A DNA stretch of 64,000 nucleotides from Lepas anatifera (lineage: Eukaryota > Arthropoda > Thecostraca > Lepadidae). Positions 22,894-33,979 of this stretch are shown piece after piece (the stretch's first letter is position 1; each line of letters begins with the position of its first letter). The stretch lies in the NCBI GenBank assembly GCA_034440635.1, contig JAOTON010002202.1, forward strand, positions 467,972 through 531,971, written 5' to 3'. Under the pieces are notes generated by a model. That model saw only the letters and a program-made list of their open reading frames with translations, was not told the origin of the DNA and did not search any database. The position numbers were made by a program, and so were the translations under genes.

Positions 22894-22931
22894 TCCAAGA
22901 CGTCACTGACAGTTGTCAGTGACGTCTTGGA
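22894..22931. repeat. Perfect 18-bp hairpin containing GACGTCAC
   Basis: The arms TCCAAGACGTCACTGACA (22894-22911) and TGTCAGTGACGTCTTGGA (22914-22931) are exact inverted repeats with a two-base centre. Pairing extends further with a one-base bulge (TTG with CAA). Each arm carries a CRE-like GACGTCA core. Confidence 0.93.
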
Positions 22932-23034
22932 CCAACATGAAGACAGTAAAACACGTATTCCAAGTGGTGTCTGGCACGGAAATCACTTCGGAGATTTGAC
23001 TCAGATTCATAGATTTCCGGGTTTGCTGGCTTAA

Positions 23035-24298
23035 CCCTCGCTCTGGTGGGTGGGGGTCATTTTTAACCTCTAAGGGGTTTCCAGGATGAGCGAAAAACGG
23101 TGACGCGCAGCAACGCCGTACTTTGCATAACTGCTCAGTGTTCCTTTTTTGCAAAATTCCTCCAAATTTTACGTCTAGGCCTGTTAGGTCAGGTCAAGTG
23201 ACCGCACCTCCAAAAAACATTCAAAGTGGCACCAGTGAAACTGTTTAATCTATTGATCTGAGATTCATACCACATAATAATGTCACCAAGCAAAGCAATA
23301 TGCGGCAACGTGATTTTCGATATCGATGACCTAGGGTCATTTGCGGGTCATGACCTCCTCACTATAAACCCATAGCACATTTCTGAAATGCCTGGATTTC
23401 AGTCTGCACTGCTCAGATCAACTTCAAAACTTCAGGATCATGTGTTTGTGGCCCATTATTATGGTTGATGTTGAAAAATTGACCCATAACCTTCTCGAGG
23501 TCATCTGAGATCATAAGTAGTTCTGGAAAGTATCGTTATAACATTTAGGCAAACAATGACGCAGTTTTATTTTACGTCATTGTGTTTATTTCGTCACTGC
23601 GAGTTCAATAATTTACGTCGTGACCATACCATGTCACTTCAAGTCAATTCAGCCTCTAAGAAATGAAAGTTCCATCACAATTTTTAGCAATGTCATTGAC
23701 GCAAGTCTGAACACTTGCTTGATTAGTTCCAGACGACCTCTCAAATATCACAGGCTCAAACTTGCAATATGGTCCTACGGAGTGAGCTAAGATGCCACGA
23801 TTTGGAAAATAGGATGGTATTCCAAGCCGTATCTACGGAAAAAGAGCCCTTTTTCGTACAATTCCCGTTTTCCTCATGCATTTTCAATGGAGAGTTCACG
23901 ACCCGTACCTGCCCTTGGTCATCGATATAAAAAATTCTTTGGCACAACCTGTGTTTCTCGGTCTTTCCGCCTTTTGATATGAATATCAGATAAATAGATT
24001 AACACGCGCATTGACGGGGCGGGGGCCCCCCCCTTTTTGGGATAGAGAAAACGGCGGCGCGTAGCGCCGCCGTACTTGGTATACCTTTTTCTCATCATTT
24101 TTAACTTCTGTGAAAATTTTAAGGTTAGGTCATCTCAGGTCAGGTCACCAGTACAGGTCAAGTGACCCGACCTAAAAAAGTTTAAGATAGCATAATTCGG
24201 AGCAGGGTGAACTTATCCGATTGAAACTCATATCCATAATGGCCCCACCGAGTTCTCTAACATATGTTCCGGTATTTTTATATCATGACCTAAGGTCG
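23035..24298. mobile_element. Nested or rearranged TTAA-family elements
   Basis: TTAA at 23031-23034 is followed by CCCTCGCTCTGGTGGGTG and then family landmarks in minus orientation (AACGCCGTACTTTGCATA, later GATATCGATGACCTAGGGTCA). From about 23860 to 23945 the landmarks run in plus orientation (TTTTCAATGGAGAGTTCACG, GGTCATCGATATAAAAA). At TTAA 23999-24002 a second terminus, CACGCGCATTGACGGGG, begins a minus-oriented copy. That copy runs through the GGCGGCGCGTAGCGCCGCC hairpin to about 24298, where it breaks into low-quality sequence. At least two copies in opposite orientation are therefore present. Confidence 0.65.
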
Positions 24299-24760
24299 GT
24301 CGGCCTCCCTTTGGAAAAAAAGAAAAAAATTTTTTTTAAAAATAACTAAAAAAAGGGGGATAAAGATATTTTTTTTTTTTTTATTCTCCCCCCCCCTCCT
24401 TTTTTTTTTTTTTTATTTTTTTTTTTTTTTCTTTACCTCCCCCCCCCCCCCCCAATAATTCTTCTTAAAAAACAAAATTAAATAATTTATTTTCCTTTTT
24501 AATAGATTAATTTTAATTTATTTTTTTTTTTTTTTAACCAAAAAATAAAAAAAAAAAAAAATTTTCCATTTTTTACTATTTTTTTCCTAAAAAAACTAAA
24601 AAAAAAAAAAAAAAAAAAATTTTTATTTAAAAATGAAGGGGGAGACCACCCCCCCCACCCCCCTCTTTCCCCCCCCCCCCCCCTCCTCCTGGTTTTTGGG
24701 GCCCCCCCCCCCCCCCAAAACTAACAAATATTAAACCTCCTTTCACCGGTGCCAATCAAA
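24299..24760. other. Homopolymer-dominated segment, probable assembly artefact
   Basis: About 450 bp made almost entirely of long A, T and C runs with scattered single-base interruptions. It falls in the middle of a TTAA-family element whose normal interior is absent, and the family resumes at about 24775. This is unlike any other part of the window and looks like unpolished long-read consensus across a hard hairpin region. Confidence 0.6.
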
Positions 24761-24769
24761 ACAAATTAG

Positions 24770-24900
24770 GTTTTGTCGCTTGACCTGACCTGGTGACCTA
24801 GCCTAAGATGGCCTAGGCTTATAATTTTCCCATAATTGCAGAATCAAGCAAGGATGAGGTCTGCAAATACGGCGGCGCTTCTAGCTGCCGTACTTGGAGG
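24770..24900 (+). mobile_element. TTAA-family element, 3' interior fragment
   Basis: TTGACCTGACCTGGTGACCT, then CATAATTGCAGAATCAAGCAAGGATGAGG-like sequence and ATACGGCGGCGCTTCTAGCTGCCGTACT, follow the order of the family's right part in plus orientation. The terminal inverted repeat and TTAA are missing. Confidence 0.55.
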
Positions 24901-25855
24901 CGCACACGCTTTCAGGCAAAACACAATCCTGGTGTTAAATAATCGGATCAGAAAAAAAGATACCTCGGTTATAAGTGCCGGTCAGTGGTCGAAACAAACT
25001 GCGTCTTGGGTTAACAATCAAGCACTGATCCATAAATGGATTACACAAGTCGCCGAGACGGGTAGCGGCCGCTAGAAATTACAAAATCCAGCCATATCAG
25101 TCGGACAAACAGCATGTGCAGTAGGGCGTTATAAATCTGTAGATAGGCTATCATAATCAGCCGTGTATATCCTAACTTCTCGTTTACTTATGTCAAGTTT
25201 ATTCGTGTTCCGTACGCAGCCGATAAGTTACGACTGCAGTTAAATGTCCGTGGTCATCGGCTATCCGCCCGTCATCAGCGGGCGAATCGATTAGGTTTGT
25301 TCATTGCTTTCCTGCATGGTACTCATCTTTAGGCGGCTGCTTTTTACGCGACAGGAAGTACTAGACCAAATTATGAGTAACCAAATCAGAATTGTGCTAA
25401 CAAAAATTGACATGCTTCAATAGATGCTTGGGATTATTTCCAATTTGGAACCCAAGTAATGCTGCAGTATTGTAGTAGGAGAAGGTGCCCTTATTATGCA
25501 CACCTAAAGGAAAAATCACAATTGCTCCAAGATAGGCCAATCCTGAATCATGGAACTATGCAATGGCGTAGTTCAACGTGTTGCCTAACCTCTGCCAGTA
25601 TAAAAAAAATAAGCTGTAATGGTCATTGCTAGGGAACATTTTTTTTTAAACAGCCTGCATTCGTGCGTCATTAGGAACGGGCGCCTTCTTTATCACACCT
25701 CGTAGAATCTGCGCGCCTAATTACGCACACCTGTTACTGATCCTATTCAAGACATCGACTACTTTATCATCATATTGTATTGCATGCTACTATGATATTT
25801 TCTTTGATCGTTATGTTTTATTTTGATGTTCTTATTGCGATTATTCTTTCTTTTT
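24901..25855. other. Non-coding, no gene recognised
   Basis: Unique-looking AT-rich DNA. It ends in a pyrimidine-rich stretch that forms the acceptor of the candidate exon at 25860. Confidence 0.35.
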
Positions 25856-25859
25856 TTAG

Positions 25860-25958
25860 ACTTGCAGGTTAGCGTGGCACGCACAAAAATACAAGCAATT
25901 GAGGCCATGGCTACATTGCTCTCAGAAAGCAAACACCAACAGATTCAAAACAACGCAG
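25860..25958 (+). CDS. Candidate 99-bp internal exon
   Basis: A very strong acceptor (TTCTTTCTTTTTTTAG, exon from 25860) and a good donor (AACGCAG then GTACAT, at 25958/25959) bound 99 bp. Reading in the one open frame, the exon has two leading and one trailing base, so it is phase-symmetric and skippable without a frameshift. The peptide (V-A-R-T-K-I-Q-A-I-E-A-M-A-T-L-L-S-E-S-K, then H-Q-Q-I-Q-N-N-A) is strongly helix-forming and amphipathic, as in a coiled-coil or helical-repeat protein. A second AG at 25867 gives an alternative start eight bases later. No family is recognised. Confidence 0.45.
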
Positions 25959-26194
25959 GTACATTTGTTCTCATTGTCGCAATGTCGCATCCACTGAATC
26001 TGTGCAGTGTCACACTGCTTTGCTGGACTCCTCGAAGTGGTGGCCATCGCGGAAATGGGGCACAGCTCAGGGGGTACCACAGGGGCCTCATCTTTGGGAG
26101 GAGTTTAAACCACTCATCGGTGTCAATAAAGCCCAAAACGCAGAGACCTAAAACGCCAGCTCGGTGGCTCTATATCATCTCAAAGGCCCTTAGC

Positions 26195-26460
26195 CCAGCT
26201 TAGGGATCCCTAGATTAGCTCAGGGGGTTGGAAAAGAAATACAAGTAGAACAGCTCAGGGTCCCATGCTCGGGGGCCCATATCAGCTCAGGGCTACTAGG
26301 CAAGCTTCAGGGGCCCAAAAAGCTAAGGAGTCCCGATCTGCCCAGGTGTATCTTAGGCCAGCTCAGGGGTCCCAAATCAGCTAAGGAGCCCTCACAGAAA
26401 CTCAGGGTGCCGCCATACCGACTCAAGAGCTTCCTCAGGCAAGATATCGGCGTCAGTTTA
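26195..26460 (-). repeat. GGCCCC-type degenerate satellite, inverted
   Basis: Units of the type AGCTCAGGGGCCC/CAGCTCAGGGTCCC recur about ten times. They are the reverse complement of the satellite at 12380-13555. A similar boundary CAGCTCAGGGGGTACC starts earlier, near 26066. Confidence 0.75.
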
Positions 26461-26489
26461 TTTCATATTTCATCTTACTTATATTCCGT

Positions 26490-26491
<2 letters not shown>

Positions 26492-26542
<51 letters not shown>
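26492..26542. repeat. (TA)n microsatellite
   Basis: A pure TA run of about 50 bp that forms one boundary of the Penelope-like element. Confidence 0.98.
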
Positions 26543-26544
<2 letters not shown>

Positions 26545-26745
26545 TTGATTAAAGATGACAGCGTGTTTGGCATTTGTCAGTTTTCTATTCAGTGTTTCGA
26601 TTTTCCTTATTAGTTTTCTCTGCTCGTTGGATGGAAACTCAGATAATAGTTTACCAAATGATACATTTCGCGACGTTTCGTCAATCACATTAACATCTTC
26701 GGGCATATCAATTGGTACAAATACATAAATGCATACAAAATACAC
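26543..26745 (-). pseudogene. Penelope-like element, N-terminal fragment
   Basis: The minus-strand frame holds D-E-T-S-R-N-V-S-F, then a basic helical segment R-K-L-I-R-K-I-E-T-L-N-R-K-L, then K-H-A-V-I-F-N-Q, before running into the TA repeat. This K/L-rich helix ahead of a short hydrophobic segment resembles the N-terminal region that precedes the reverse transcriptase in Penelope proteins. It lies downstream of, and in the same orientation as, the C-terminal half at 26970-28140. Tandem or permuted Penelope copies produce this arrangement. Confidence 0.45.
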
Positions 26746-26969
26746 TCATCTACTTTCGGATCGTCTCGATATAACTAGCTCTTAATTCTTAAACAGCATG
26801 GACAAATCTTAGTTTAAAATTTCATGCTGATAGCTCATGAGGGCACCATCAAGAAAAAGACACGATACTGGTTTTTAAAATTAAACTTACATACATATTC
26901 TAACATATTTCTAAACACTTTTATTTAGGGCAATCCTTTGTCACTTATGCTACCTAACTTTACGCACAC

Positions 26970-28140
26970 TTATCTTAACCTAGGCCCCAGGGGGCGCCAT
27001 CGAATAATGATAATGTGGATATTTGATTCATCTGCCGATTGATGGTCGGGCTGAGATCGCGGATGTATACGGACTCCAGAACCTGCAGCTTCTTTTTTGT
27101 CTTGGCAGCGAGTGAGGATGTCTGTATTATCGACGAGGATGGTTCTTGTCAGGGTCTTGTCGTGGTCTTGTCTTAGATGTTTCTGTGGAGCGCCTTCTTG
27201 CAAGTGCATAGTCATCCTCCTTGAGAAGCTCGTAGTTGTGTAACCAACATAGCTACGCTCTGGACGGTGCGCGCAATCACCAAATGGGCATTTAAATTGG
27301 TAGACTATGTTGACGGCTTTTAATTTCGAGTTCTTCTCGGACAGGTTGTTCTTCATGACTAGACTTGAGATTTTTGGGCTTTTATAAAATATTACCAGGC
27401 TGATCTTGTGCTCTGGGTTTTTGGGTTTGCAGTTTTTGATGACGATATCCTGCAGGGTCTTCTCTTCTTTTTTATATTGGGTTGTCATAATGTTTTGGTA
27501 GAAAATCCTGATGTCGTTTCCTTTGTTGGTTTCATTATCTGGTTTTTGCTGATGGTACTTGTTAAGTTGTCTGGAAATTATTTCTTCTATGTTGGCTTTC
27601 TCATAGTTGTTTGAAGCTAGAACACTTCTGATCCGGTTCAGCTCTTGGTGTATAAGCGCCCATGACGAGCAATGGGTGAGCGCACGATGGACGTACGCTC
27701 TTATCACGCTGTCTTTATACCGCTGTGGGCACTCACTTTTACCGTTGAGGCAATGACCCGTATTTGTCTCTTTACGGTACACTTGTGTTGTGTATTCAGC
27801 ATTGGTGGCATCCACCAGCACATCGAGGAAAGGCATCTTGTGCTCAACACTTGTTTCCGTCGTGAAATGGAGTTCAGAGACCTCCTCAAACTTGTTCTTC
27901 AGAGTTTCAAGCTGTTCAGTGTCCTTCACATCTGAGTATATGTCATCAATATAGCGACAGTAAAGATAGGGCTTGGTTTCCATCTTCTCCAGAGCCTTCT
28001 CCTCCACGTAGGACATGTAGCTTTGCGCAAATAATACTCCCAGGGGGAGTATTATTTGGGGGTACCTCCAAAGCTCCCAGGGAGCTTTGGAGGGGTACCG
28101 GTGCACACTCAAGGTCACGTGGCACAAGATAGGAGGCACC
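26970..28140 (-). CDS. Penelope-like retroelement, reverse transcriptase C-part plus GIY-YIG endonuclease
   Basis: The minus-strand frame ends at a stop at 26970 and is open for about 390 codons. It contains the late reverse transcriptase part with L-P-L-G-V-L-F and the catalytic box Y-C-R-Y-I-D-D-I-Y, then the thumb region (H-K-M-P-F-L-D-V-L). At the C-terminal end is a GIY-YIG-type endonuclease: I-V-Y-Q-F-K-C, a C-P-F-G-D-C cysteine cluster, S-Y-V-G-Y-T-T, then R-R-M and H. This combination is diagnostic of EN-positive Penelope-like elements. The fingers and domain A are missing. Upstream of about 28020 the frame passes through two palindromes and a (TA)n tract and is no longer homologous. 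The copy is therefore truncated although the remaining ORF is intact, which suggests a fairly young insertion. Confidence 0.9.
28028..28099. repeat. Two adjacent perfect palindromes at the broken edge of the Penelope frame
   Basis: Palindrome 1 has arms CAAATAATACTCCC (28028-28041) and GGGAGTATTATTTG (28045-28058). Palindrome 2 has arms CTCCAAAGCTCCC (28066-28078) and GGGAGCTTTGGAG (28080-28092), with GGTACC on both outer sides. They lie at the point where reverse transcriptase similarity stops. Confidence 0.93.
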
Positions 28141-28141
28141 C

Positions 28142-28170
28142 ATATATACATATATATATATATATATATA
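28142..28170. repeat. (TA)n microsatellite
   Basis: A short, slightly interrupted TA run at the upstream edge of the Penelope-like element. Confidence 0.95.
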
Positions 28171-29299
28171 CTAAATTTTAACTGGGGTGATGGATCTAGG
28201 ACGAACCGGGGGAGGCGAATTTTAACCATTCTTGCTGTCTCTGAAAACGCTACATACGGTAAAATATACCAACACATCTACGTAAGTTCTGGCAAGAAGG
28301 AGGCAGGATATGTGAGAAACCTAGATCAAGTCCCTATATTTTTTTGGGGACGTCCCCTCCCTAATACGCGAACTGGAGGGGACGCCTTCCCTCGTCCGCC
28401 CGCTGTCGACGCCCTTGCTTGTCCCATTCATTGCACTAGTATACTGAGATACGCCTACACATACGCGAAACCTCTTGATTATAAACCCTGAGTACGCATG
28501 TGACATTGTATTAACATATGATATAGGGTTGGAAGTATGACGTGGTTACTTTCGTTCCTCCAGGGTGTCCTGTAAGCAATCAACTCACTCTGCATGGGCA
28601 CACTCCAATTACATTATAACGCCCCATTTAGAGTTGTTGGAATCGCCTTTGTCACATAAAAATTATATGAACACGTAAATGAACTATCACCTGCATGTTA
28701 TTCGTAACAATCAAAGATTCTAGCTGCCCTAAATATTGCTACGGACGGCGTTGTTTTACCAAGGACGGGCTACACACGACAGTGATCGGTTTTCGAATAG
28801 ATTGCTCCTAAAAAGTTATAGTCACGTCATTGGTAAAAATATTATCTCAAACTTTTAGGAAGCTTGCCAAATTTAGTTTTAGCAAGAGTTAGAAAGTTAA
28901 AAAGGCCTATCGCGAACCATTTCGGAGAATCCCGGAAAACATGAGGGTGAGCCCTTGCAGGAAAGGGTTAAGGGAGCGCAAGCCTTTGCGTTCATATAAT
29001 GTCCATAGTAATCTAGTATACTGTATGATCTGAGCATCCGAGTTTTTCCCAAGACATACCTAATACAAGCACAGCTTTGCGATATTGAACGATGTCTGAC
29101 CTCTGTTTGCCTACGCTTTTACTGATCTTATCCATGGGCTATGAAAGTGGATGAAAAGTGTTCCAGTGCCTCTAAGCAAGACCAGAGATCTCTTTTCAAT
29201 CCAGAGGGGTCTTGAATGGTTAAAGATGGCCTCGCCACCAGCAAAAAAGTGAGGGGTCCTGCCAAACTTCAGCCTGATGCCAATAACAAAATTTCCACA
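28171..29299. other. Non-coding; one possible TTAA-element end
   Basis: No gene seen. At about 28925-28970 sequence ending CCCTTGCAGGAAAGGGTTAA reads, inverted, like the CCCTTGC-type terminus of the TTAA family, but no partner end is visible. Confidence 0.35.
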
Positions 29300-29303
29300 T
29301 TAA

Positions 29304-30140
29304 CACGCGCATTGACGGGGGTCTGAGACACCCTCGCCTTGACGGGGGCGGGCGGGTACCCGCCCCCCTAAGATCTCGAGAACCGTGCTAGGTAGCGAAA
29401 AACGGTACAGGGCATTTGATAACCCAGGAACTTCTCCATCGAAAATATTTGAACTATTTTTGTCGGGTCACATTTAAGGTCACTAGAGGTCAAAACATGC
29501 CGTAACAGGGATAACAAGTAAATTAAGTTTTTCGGCCATTACATCTGAACAATTAAAGATAGAGCAAAACGATTTAAACTGTATGAATCCTCGCAGCAAG
29601 CTGAATCGAATGATATATAATATGACCTTGCTAGGTCAAATCAAGGATTTGACCTGACCTGAGGTCAGGCCAACGTCAGATTGGGCAAAATGCATATCAT
29701 TAGAACTGCAATAACAAGGCCAATCTAATGCAGTTAAAATAAACGATATATTTCTATTCATTACTAAGTTATTCAGTTAAAACCATTTTTCCCATGTATT
29801 TCCAATGGAGAGGTCATGGTTCGTAGCTGACCTTAGGCCATCGATATAAAAATACACGAACATATTTTTAAAGAACTCGGTGGGGCCATTATGTGATATG
29901 AGTTTCAATCGGATAAGTTCACCCTGCTTCGACTTATGCGATCTTAAACTTTTTTGAGGTCAGGTTACTTGACCTGTACTGGTGACCTGACCTGAAATGA
30001 CATAACCTTAAAATTTTGAAAAAGGATGTAACAATGATGAGGGAAAAGGTATGCCAAGTAGGGAGCGCTACGCGCCGCCGTTTTTATGCTATCTTTGAAA
30101 AGCCCGAGGGGGCGGGTACCCGCCCCCGTCAATGCGCGTG
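29304..30140 (+). mobile_element. Complete TTAA-target DNA transposon, copy 2
   Basis: TTAA flanks at 29300-29303 and 30141-30144, with the same perfect 18-bp terminal repeats CACGCGCATTGACGGGGG as copy 1. It is colinear with 1898-2741 along its whole 837 bp, including CCTAAGATCTCGAGAACC near the left end, the AGGTCA-rich centre and the GCGCTACGCGCCGCCG hairpin near the right end. The divergence is moderate, so the two insertions are not recent siblings. No coding capacity. Confidence 0.9.
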
Positions 30141-30599
30141 TTAAGACAAAAAAACTGTTCGAATTTGAGCTTCTCGTTGCCTTCCGCAGCGACTGGTTGA
30201 AAATGTCCGTTTTTTTCTATTTTGACCGAGATCAGAAAGTGTTGGGCCAAAAGTGGGGGCCAGGCACCCCTGGCCCCTCCTTTCCGATGCTTATAAAAAA
30301 TGGCACTGCCAAACAAGCCCTTTGCAAATCCCATGGGAGATCCAAAAGCCAGGGGTCCTGAATCCCAAACCCTCCTGCAGTCTCTACCTATGCCTCCAAA
30401 GTGCCAAGCTCTCAAGCCCGATTTACTGGTTACAACTATAGCTGTATGTACATACATCAATGTTGCAGTCAACCCTGTAATATTCCCAGTGACTTCCTAA
30501 TCCAGGACAAACGTTAATTGAGAGACACTCAGTGAGAGCCATGAATAAACAACAGCACACCTGCATGAGGAGAACCAGCAGGGCTGCAGCTCCTGTTTG

Positions 30600-31640
30600 A
30601 TAAACTGCGGTTCACATCAGCCGACGGACCGGTTGAAGAGCGGACTCTCCATCGCCCCAGGCGCCACGCTCGGTGGTGACGAATGATGACGATAAATTGC
30701 TGATGACGGCGGGTCAGCTATGCACATTGGATAGCGTTTACTACCCGACCGAGCAGATGCCGAACCGTGCGATTTATCACGGCTGATGAGAGCCATTTCA
30801 TCACTCCCTGCAGCGTCCGACCGCGCCGCCACCAGCCTATGGGATGTTTGCTCAGCCTGTGCAATCTAATGCATGCATCTAAGGCGGGGCCAGGCGTGAT
30901 GAGCGGGCCTGATCGTTTTCCCTGCGACGACTATTCATGCGCTTTACGATGTTCCTTTTATAGCTGGTAGAGTTTTCCAGTGACGCAAATGCATCATGCA
31001 TCAGCATCATGTTTCTAGAGCAAACATGGCGGCGCCGTCTCGGAAGTCTTTACATAAAGCGTCAGGAAAAGAGCGGCACAGTTATCACAACACGGCCGCT
31101 GACTGCAGCTAACCACGCTACCAATCTGTTCCTCGCCTCGGCAATCACCGCCGCCCCGGCCGCAGGCGGTCCACTTCTGTCCCCGTCCTCCGCAGAGGCA
31201 GTGCCTGGAGCCGCCTCTGCCGGCATCCGGGAGCGTCCATTCTTCACCCTGTTCCTGGGCAGGGGCACCCTCAGACGTTCACTGCGACACCGGGGCACCA
31301 GCTGCATCTGCGACGACCGTGACTTGTCACCAATTTGCCAGCTTAGCCACTGTCCTTCTCCACCAATCGAATCGGTTTGGTGCGGTGGTATTTCGCCGCT
31401 CTTTGATCGGCCGGTGTGGTTGGATGACACTGCGGGAGGCAGCAGCGTGACGCCCATGCCGCTGATAACATCGATGTACCAAAGCCTGCACCGCCGGTGG
31501 ACCCGTCGATGGTTCTGGTTTTTGCGATCGGTATGATTGGTTGCATGCTCGTTTCCATCCGTAAATGGCGGCCGATGTTGGTGCGCCCATTGGTATGAAT
31601 ACCAGCCTTCTCAGTGGCACTGCTTGATCTCTTGACTAAT
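30600..31640. other. CpG-rich stretch, possible promoter or exon region
   Basis: GC- and CpG-rich for about 1 kb, with long overlapping open frames on both strands (175 residues forward from 31009, 131 and 100 residues reverse). These frames are compositionally biased (A, R, P, S, G) and show no domain, so at most one could be real. CpG-rich islands of this size in an otherwise AT-rich region often mark promoters in some animals. I cannot identify a gene. Confidence 0.3.
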
Positions 31641-31849
31641 GGCACCGATTCGTCGCGTCAAAAACGATCGATTTGTGCGTTCGGGCCGATAAGGTGCGCG
31701 AGCAGAATGATTCGCCCAATAAACTATGCACATGCGTAGTGCTATCTTGCAAAGTTTGAGTGCATGGCGTGCATTGTTGAGCGATTGTTTCACCTATGAA
31801 TTCCATTTGCAAAACCGCCGGTCTTTGTAAAGCCAAATGCCACAAATGA

Positions 31850-33975
31850 AGTAGTCACGTGACGCAGTGGTGGCACAAATCCTCTCCCAGGGGTAGGAAA
31901 AGATACTGTAGCCTCTGTGTCTGGTCTCTTATCCGACGGAGTCCAAACCAACCATCGCGAAGGGAAACGGAAAAATAGCATCCGGCGCAACAATGCTTCT
32001 ACTAAAATAGACCAAACCCGACTAAAATTTAGCCGCTTTGGAAGACCATATCCGTGCTTCTGGATCCACCATTGACTAATCTCTATGTCCATTGTTGCGA
32101 AAGCTCAAAGATGCACATTCTAATGCTCATACTAAGCAAAAACTAAAAAAATGTTCATCAGAGACGAGTCAATAGACGAGCCCCCTGAAAAATAATAACA
32201 TTATTAGTAGAACATTCAATACGCGATTTGAAGGTCAAGTAACCCGGATGGGAAGAAAGGAGTGACAGTAACACCAGCTCTAGACGGCTAAGGTATAATA
32301 CACCTTTTGTTCGAAGCTTTGGAACCATGTACTTGCCTCAGCAAAAATTAATCATAGTGCTCTTTATCGGCGAATTTAATTAATTTTTCATCCAACACAT
32401 TTTCGGGTAGAGTTCTGAAGGAAATACCTGTTTTACATTGGCTTAACCTAAGGGAGTGCCACAAAAATGGCAAGGTATACACCGTAACGTCAGAACCAGA
32501 ACTTAATATATGAAAAATTAAAAAATATGCATATTTCATTATCAACATGCATTCCAATTTCGCTCTACTGACCCATACCTCGCTCTACTGACCCAAAAAT
32601 ATTCACATGCAAAGTTTCAAAAAATCAATTTTTGACGCATCAACCCCATTTCATACATTATATGACAGCAAAGAACTAAGAGCACAAAAGAACGCATGAC
32701 ATTCATAGTAACTGGTAGCCCAAGCTACCAATAAACTTTATAAGCGACAGACATGAAGAATGAGCGTACAATTATATAGAAGACCGTTAACCATGCAGAA
32801 ATCAAGGTGGTAATAAACTCACGAACACAGAAGTCTATGGTGAGCTTTTCTACAAGAATATGGAGTCAGGTGTTTTAAGAATAATCATGATGTGTGATGC
32901 ACTTAACGCTCATTTATGCTACCTAGTCAAGAACTTCACCACTGGCCGAAAAGCTGGGAAGGGGTGGAAGGGGGACGGTTATCAGCAAAACTTTATATTC
33001 TCTCTCACAGACGACTACCCGCACTGAAGCAAAATTTCACCGCTTTTTGTCTATTTGTGATATTGTGTATACCTTCCTCCGAAAAAAACTTTAAGCTTTG
33101 GCCAATCATATCGGCATTGAAAAAATGTCGGATAAGAAGTGCAGGCGACATCCCCACCACCCCCCCTGTTTCGTTGTCGATAAACCTAGGCGTACGATAT
33201 CCAACAATTGTGCCAATTCGCTGCTGGGTGATTCATACCAGCAGGGCTTTCTTTGTTGGAATCCAAAGTAGCAGACCACAAAGAGCCGTGAACATTAATT
33301 ATGCTGTGAGCAATCTTCTACACCGGACATCGATCTTGTGCGGGAAAAACAGAATGGCAGGCTCCCCGTGTTTTGTTATGGACGACCCAGACCACAAGTC
33401 AGCTGGAAACTTCTTGTCTCGGTCGGAAGTTTAGGTACCTTGCGGTGCGGTACAGCGCCAAGTTGAAGGCGGACCGTTTTGGCCTACATAGATAATCAGT
33501 TGTAGCTCGACAACCAAACTCCTCAAACATTTCAACCATCACCGACCCTTTGAATCCAAACAAATATTCTGGAATCGCGCATTGACTGTGATTGGAACGT
33601 ACCTTGAATTGCATTCAGGATAAGTCAGTCCCAACACATTGCTGTAGGGGCAGAGGCATGATTTCGGCCCCTTCCCTGGGTGTAACTGGTGGAATCTGTC
33701 CGCTGTGCGTGTTAAGCTCGCTTCATGAAGGCGAAGGAGTGTCCTTTATATTTAGAAGGCCGAAGGTTATTTTTGGGCAATTTCTTTCCATGCAGCCACA
33801 TAGGGTTAATGGTTAGAAATCGGAGCGTTGAGAATGTCATTGCACCAGTGCACATTCTAAGCTACTTACTGGTGTGAATTTTGCCCACCAGTGCACTGTC
33901 TACTGCTAACTATTAATTTTTTTGTTTATTATTGTGAATAGCAGCGTCACGACCCTCGTGTCATTGCAAGTGCAA
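31850..33975. other. Mostly non-coding; weak coding-like traces on the minus strand
   Basis: A 172-residue forward ORF (32916-33434) overlaps protein-like stretches on the minus strand in shifting frames. Examples are G-K-G-S-V-M-V-E-M-F-E-E-F near 33540 and N-R-Q-K-A-V-K-F-C-F near 33050. This could be a decayed transposase or retroelement, but no diagnostic motif was found. Confidence 0.25.
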
Positions 33976-33979
33976 CATC

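Noticed and set aside
31009..31536. 175-residue forward ORF in CpG-rich DNA
   Set aside because: Open frames exist on both strands with biased composition and no motif. Recorded only as a CpG-rich stretch.
32916..33434. 172-residue forward ORF
   Set aside because: No domain. Protein-like traces are as good or better on the opposite strand in shifting frames.
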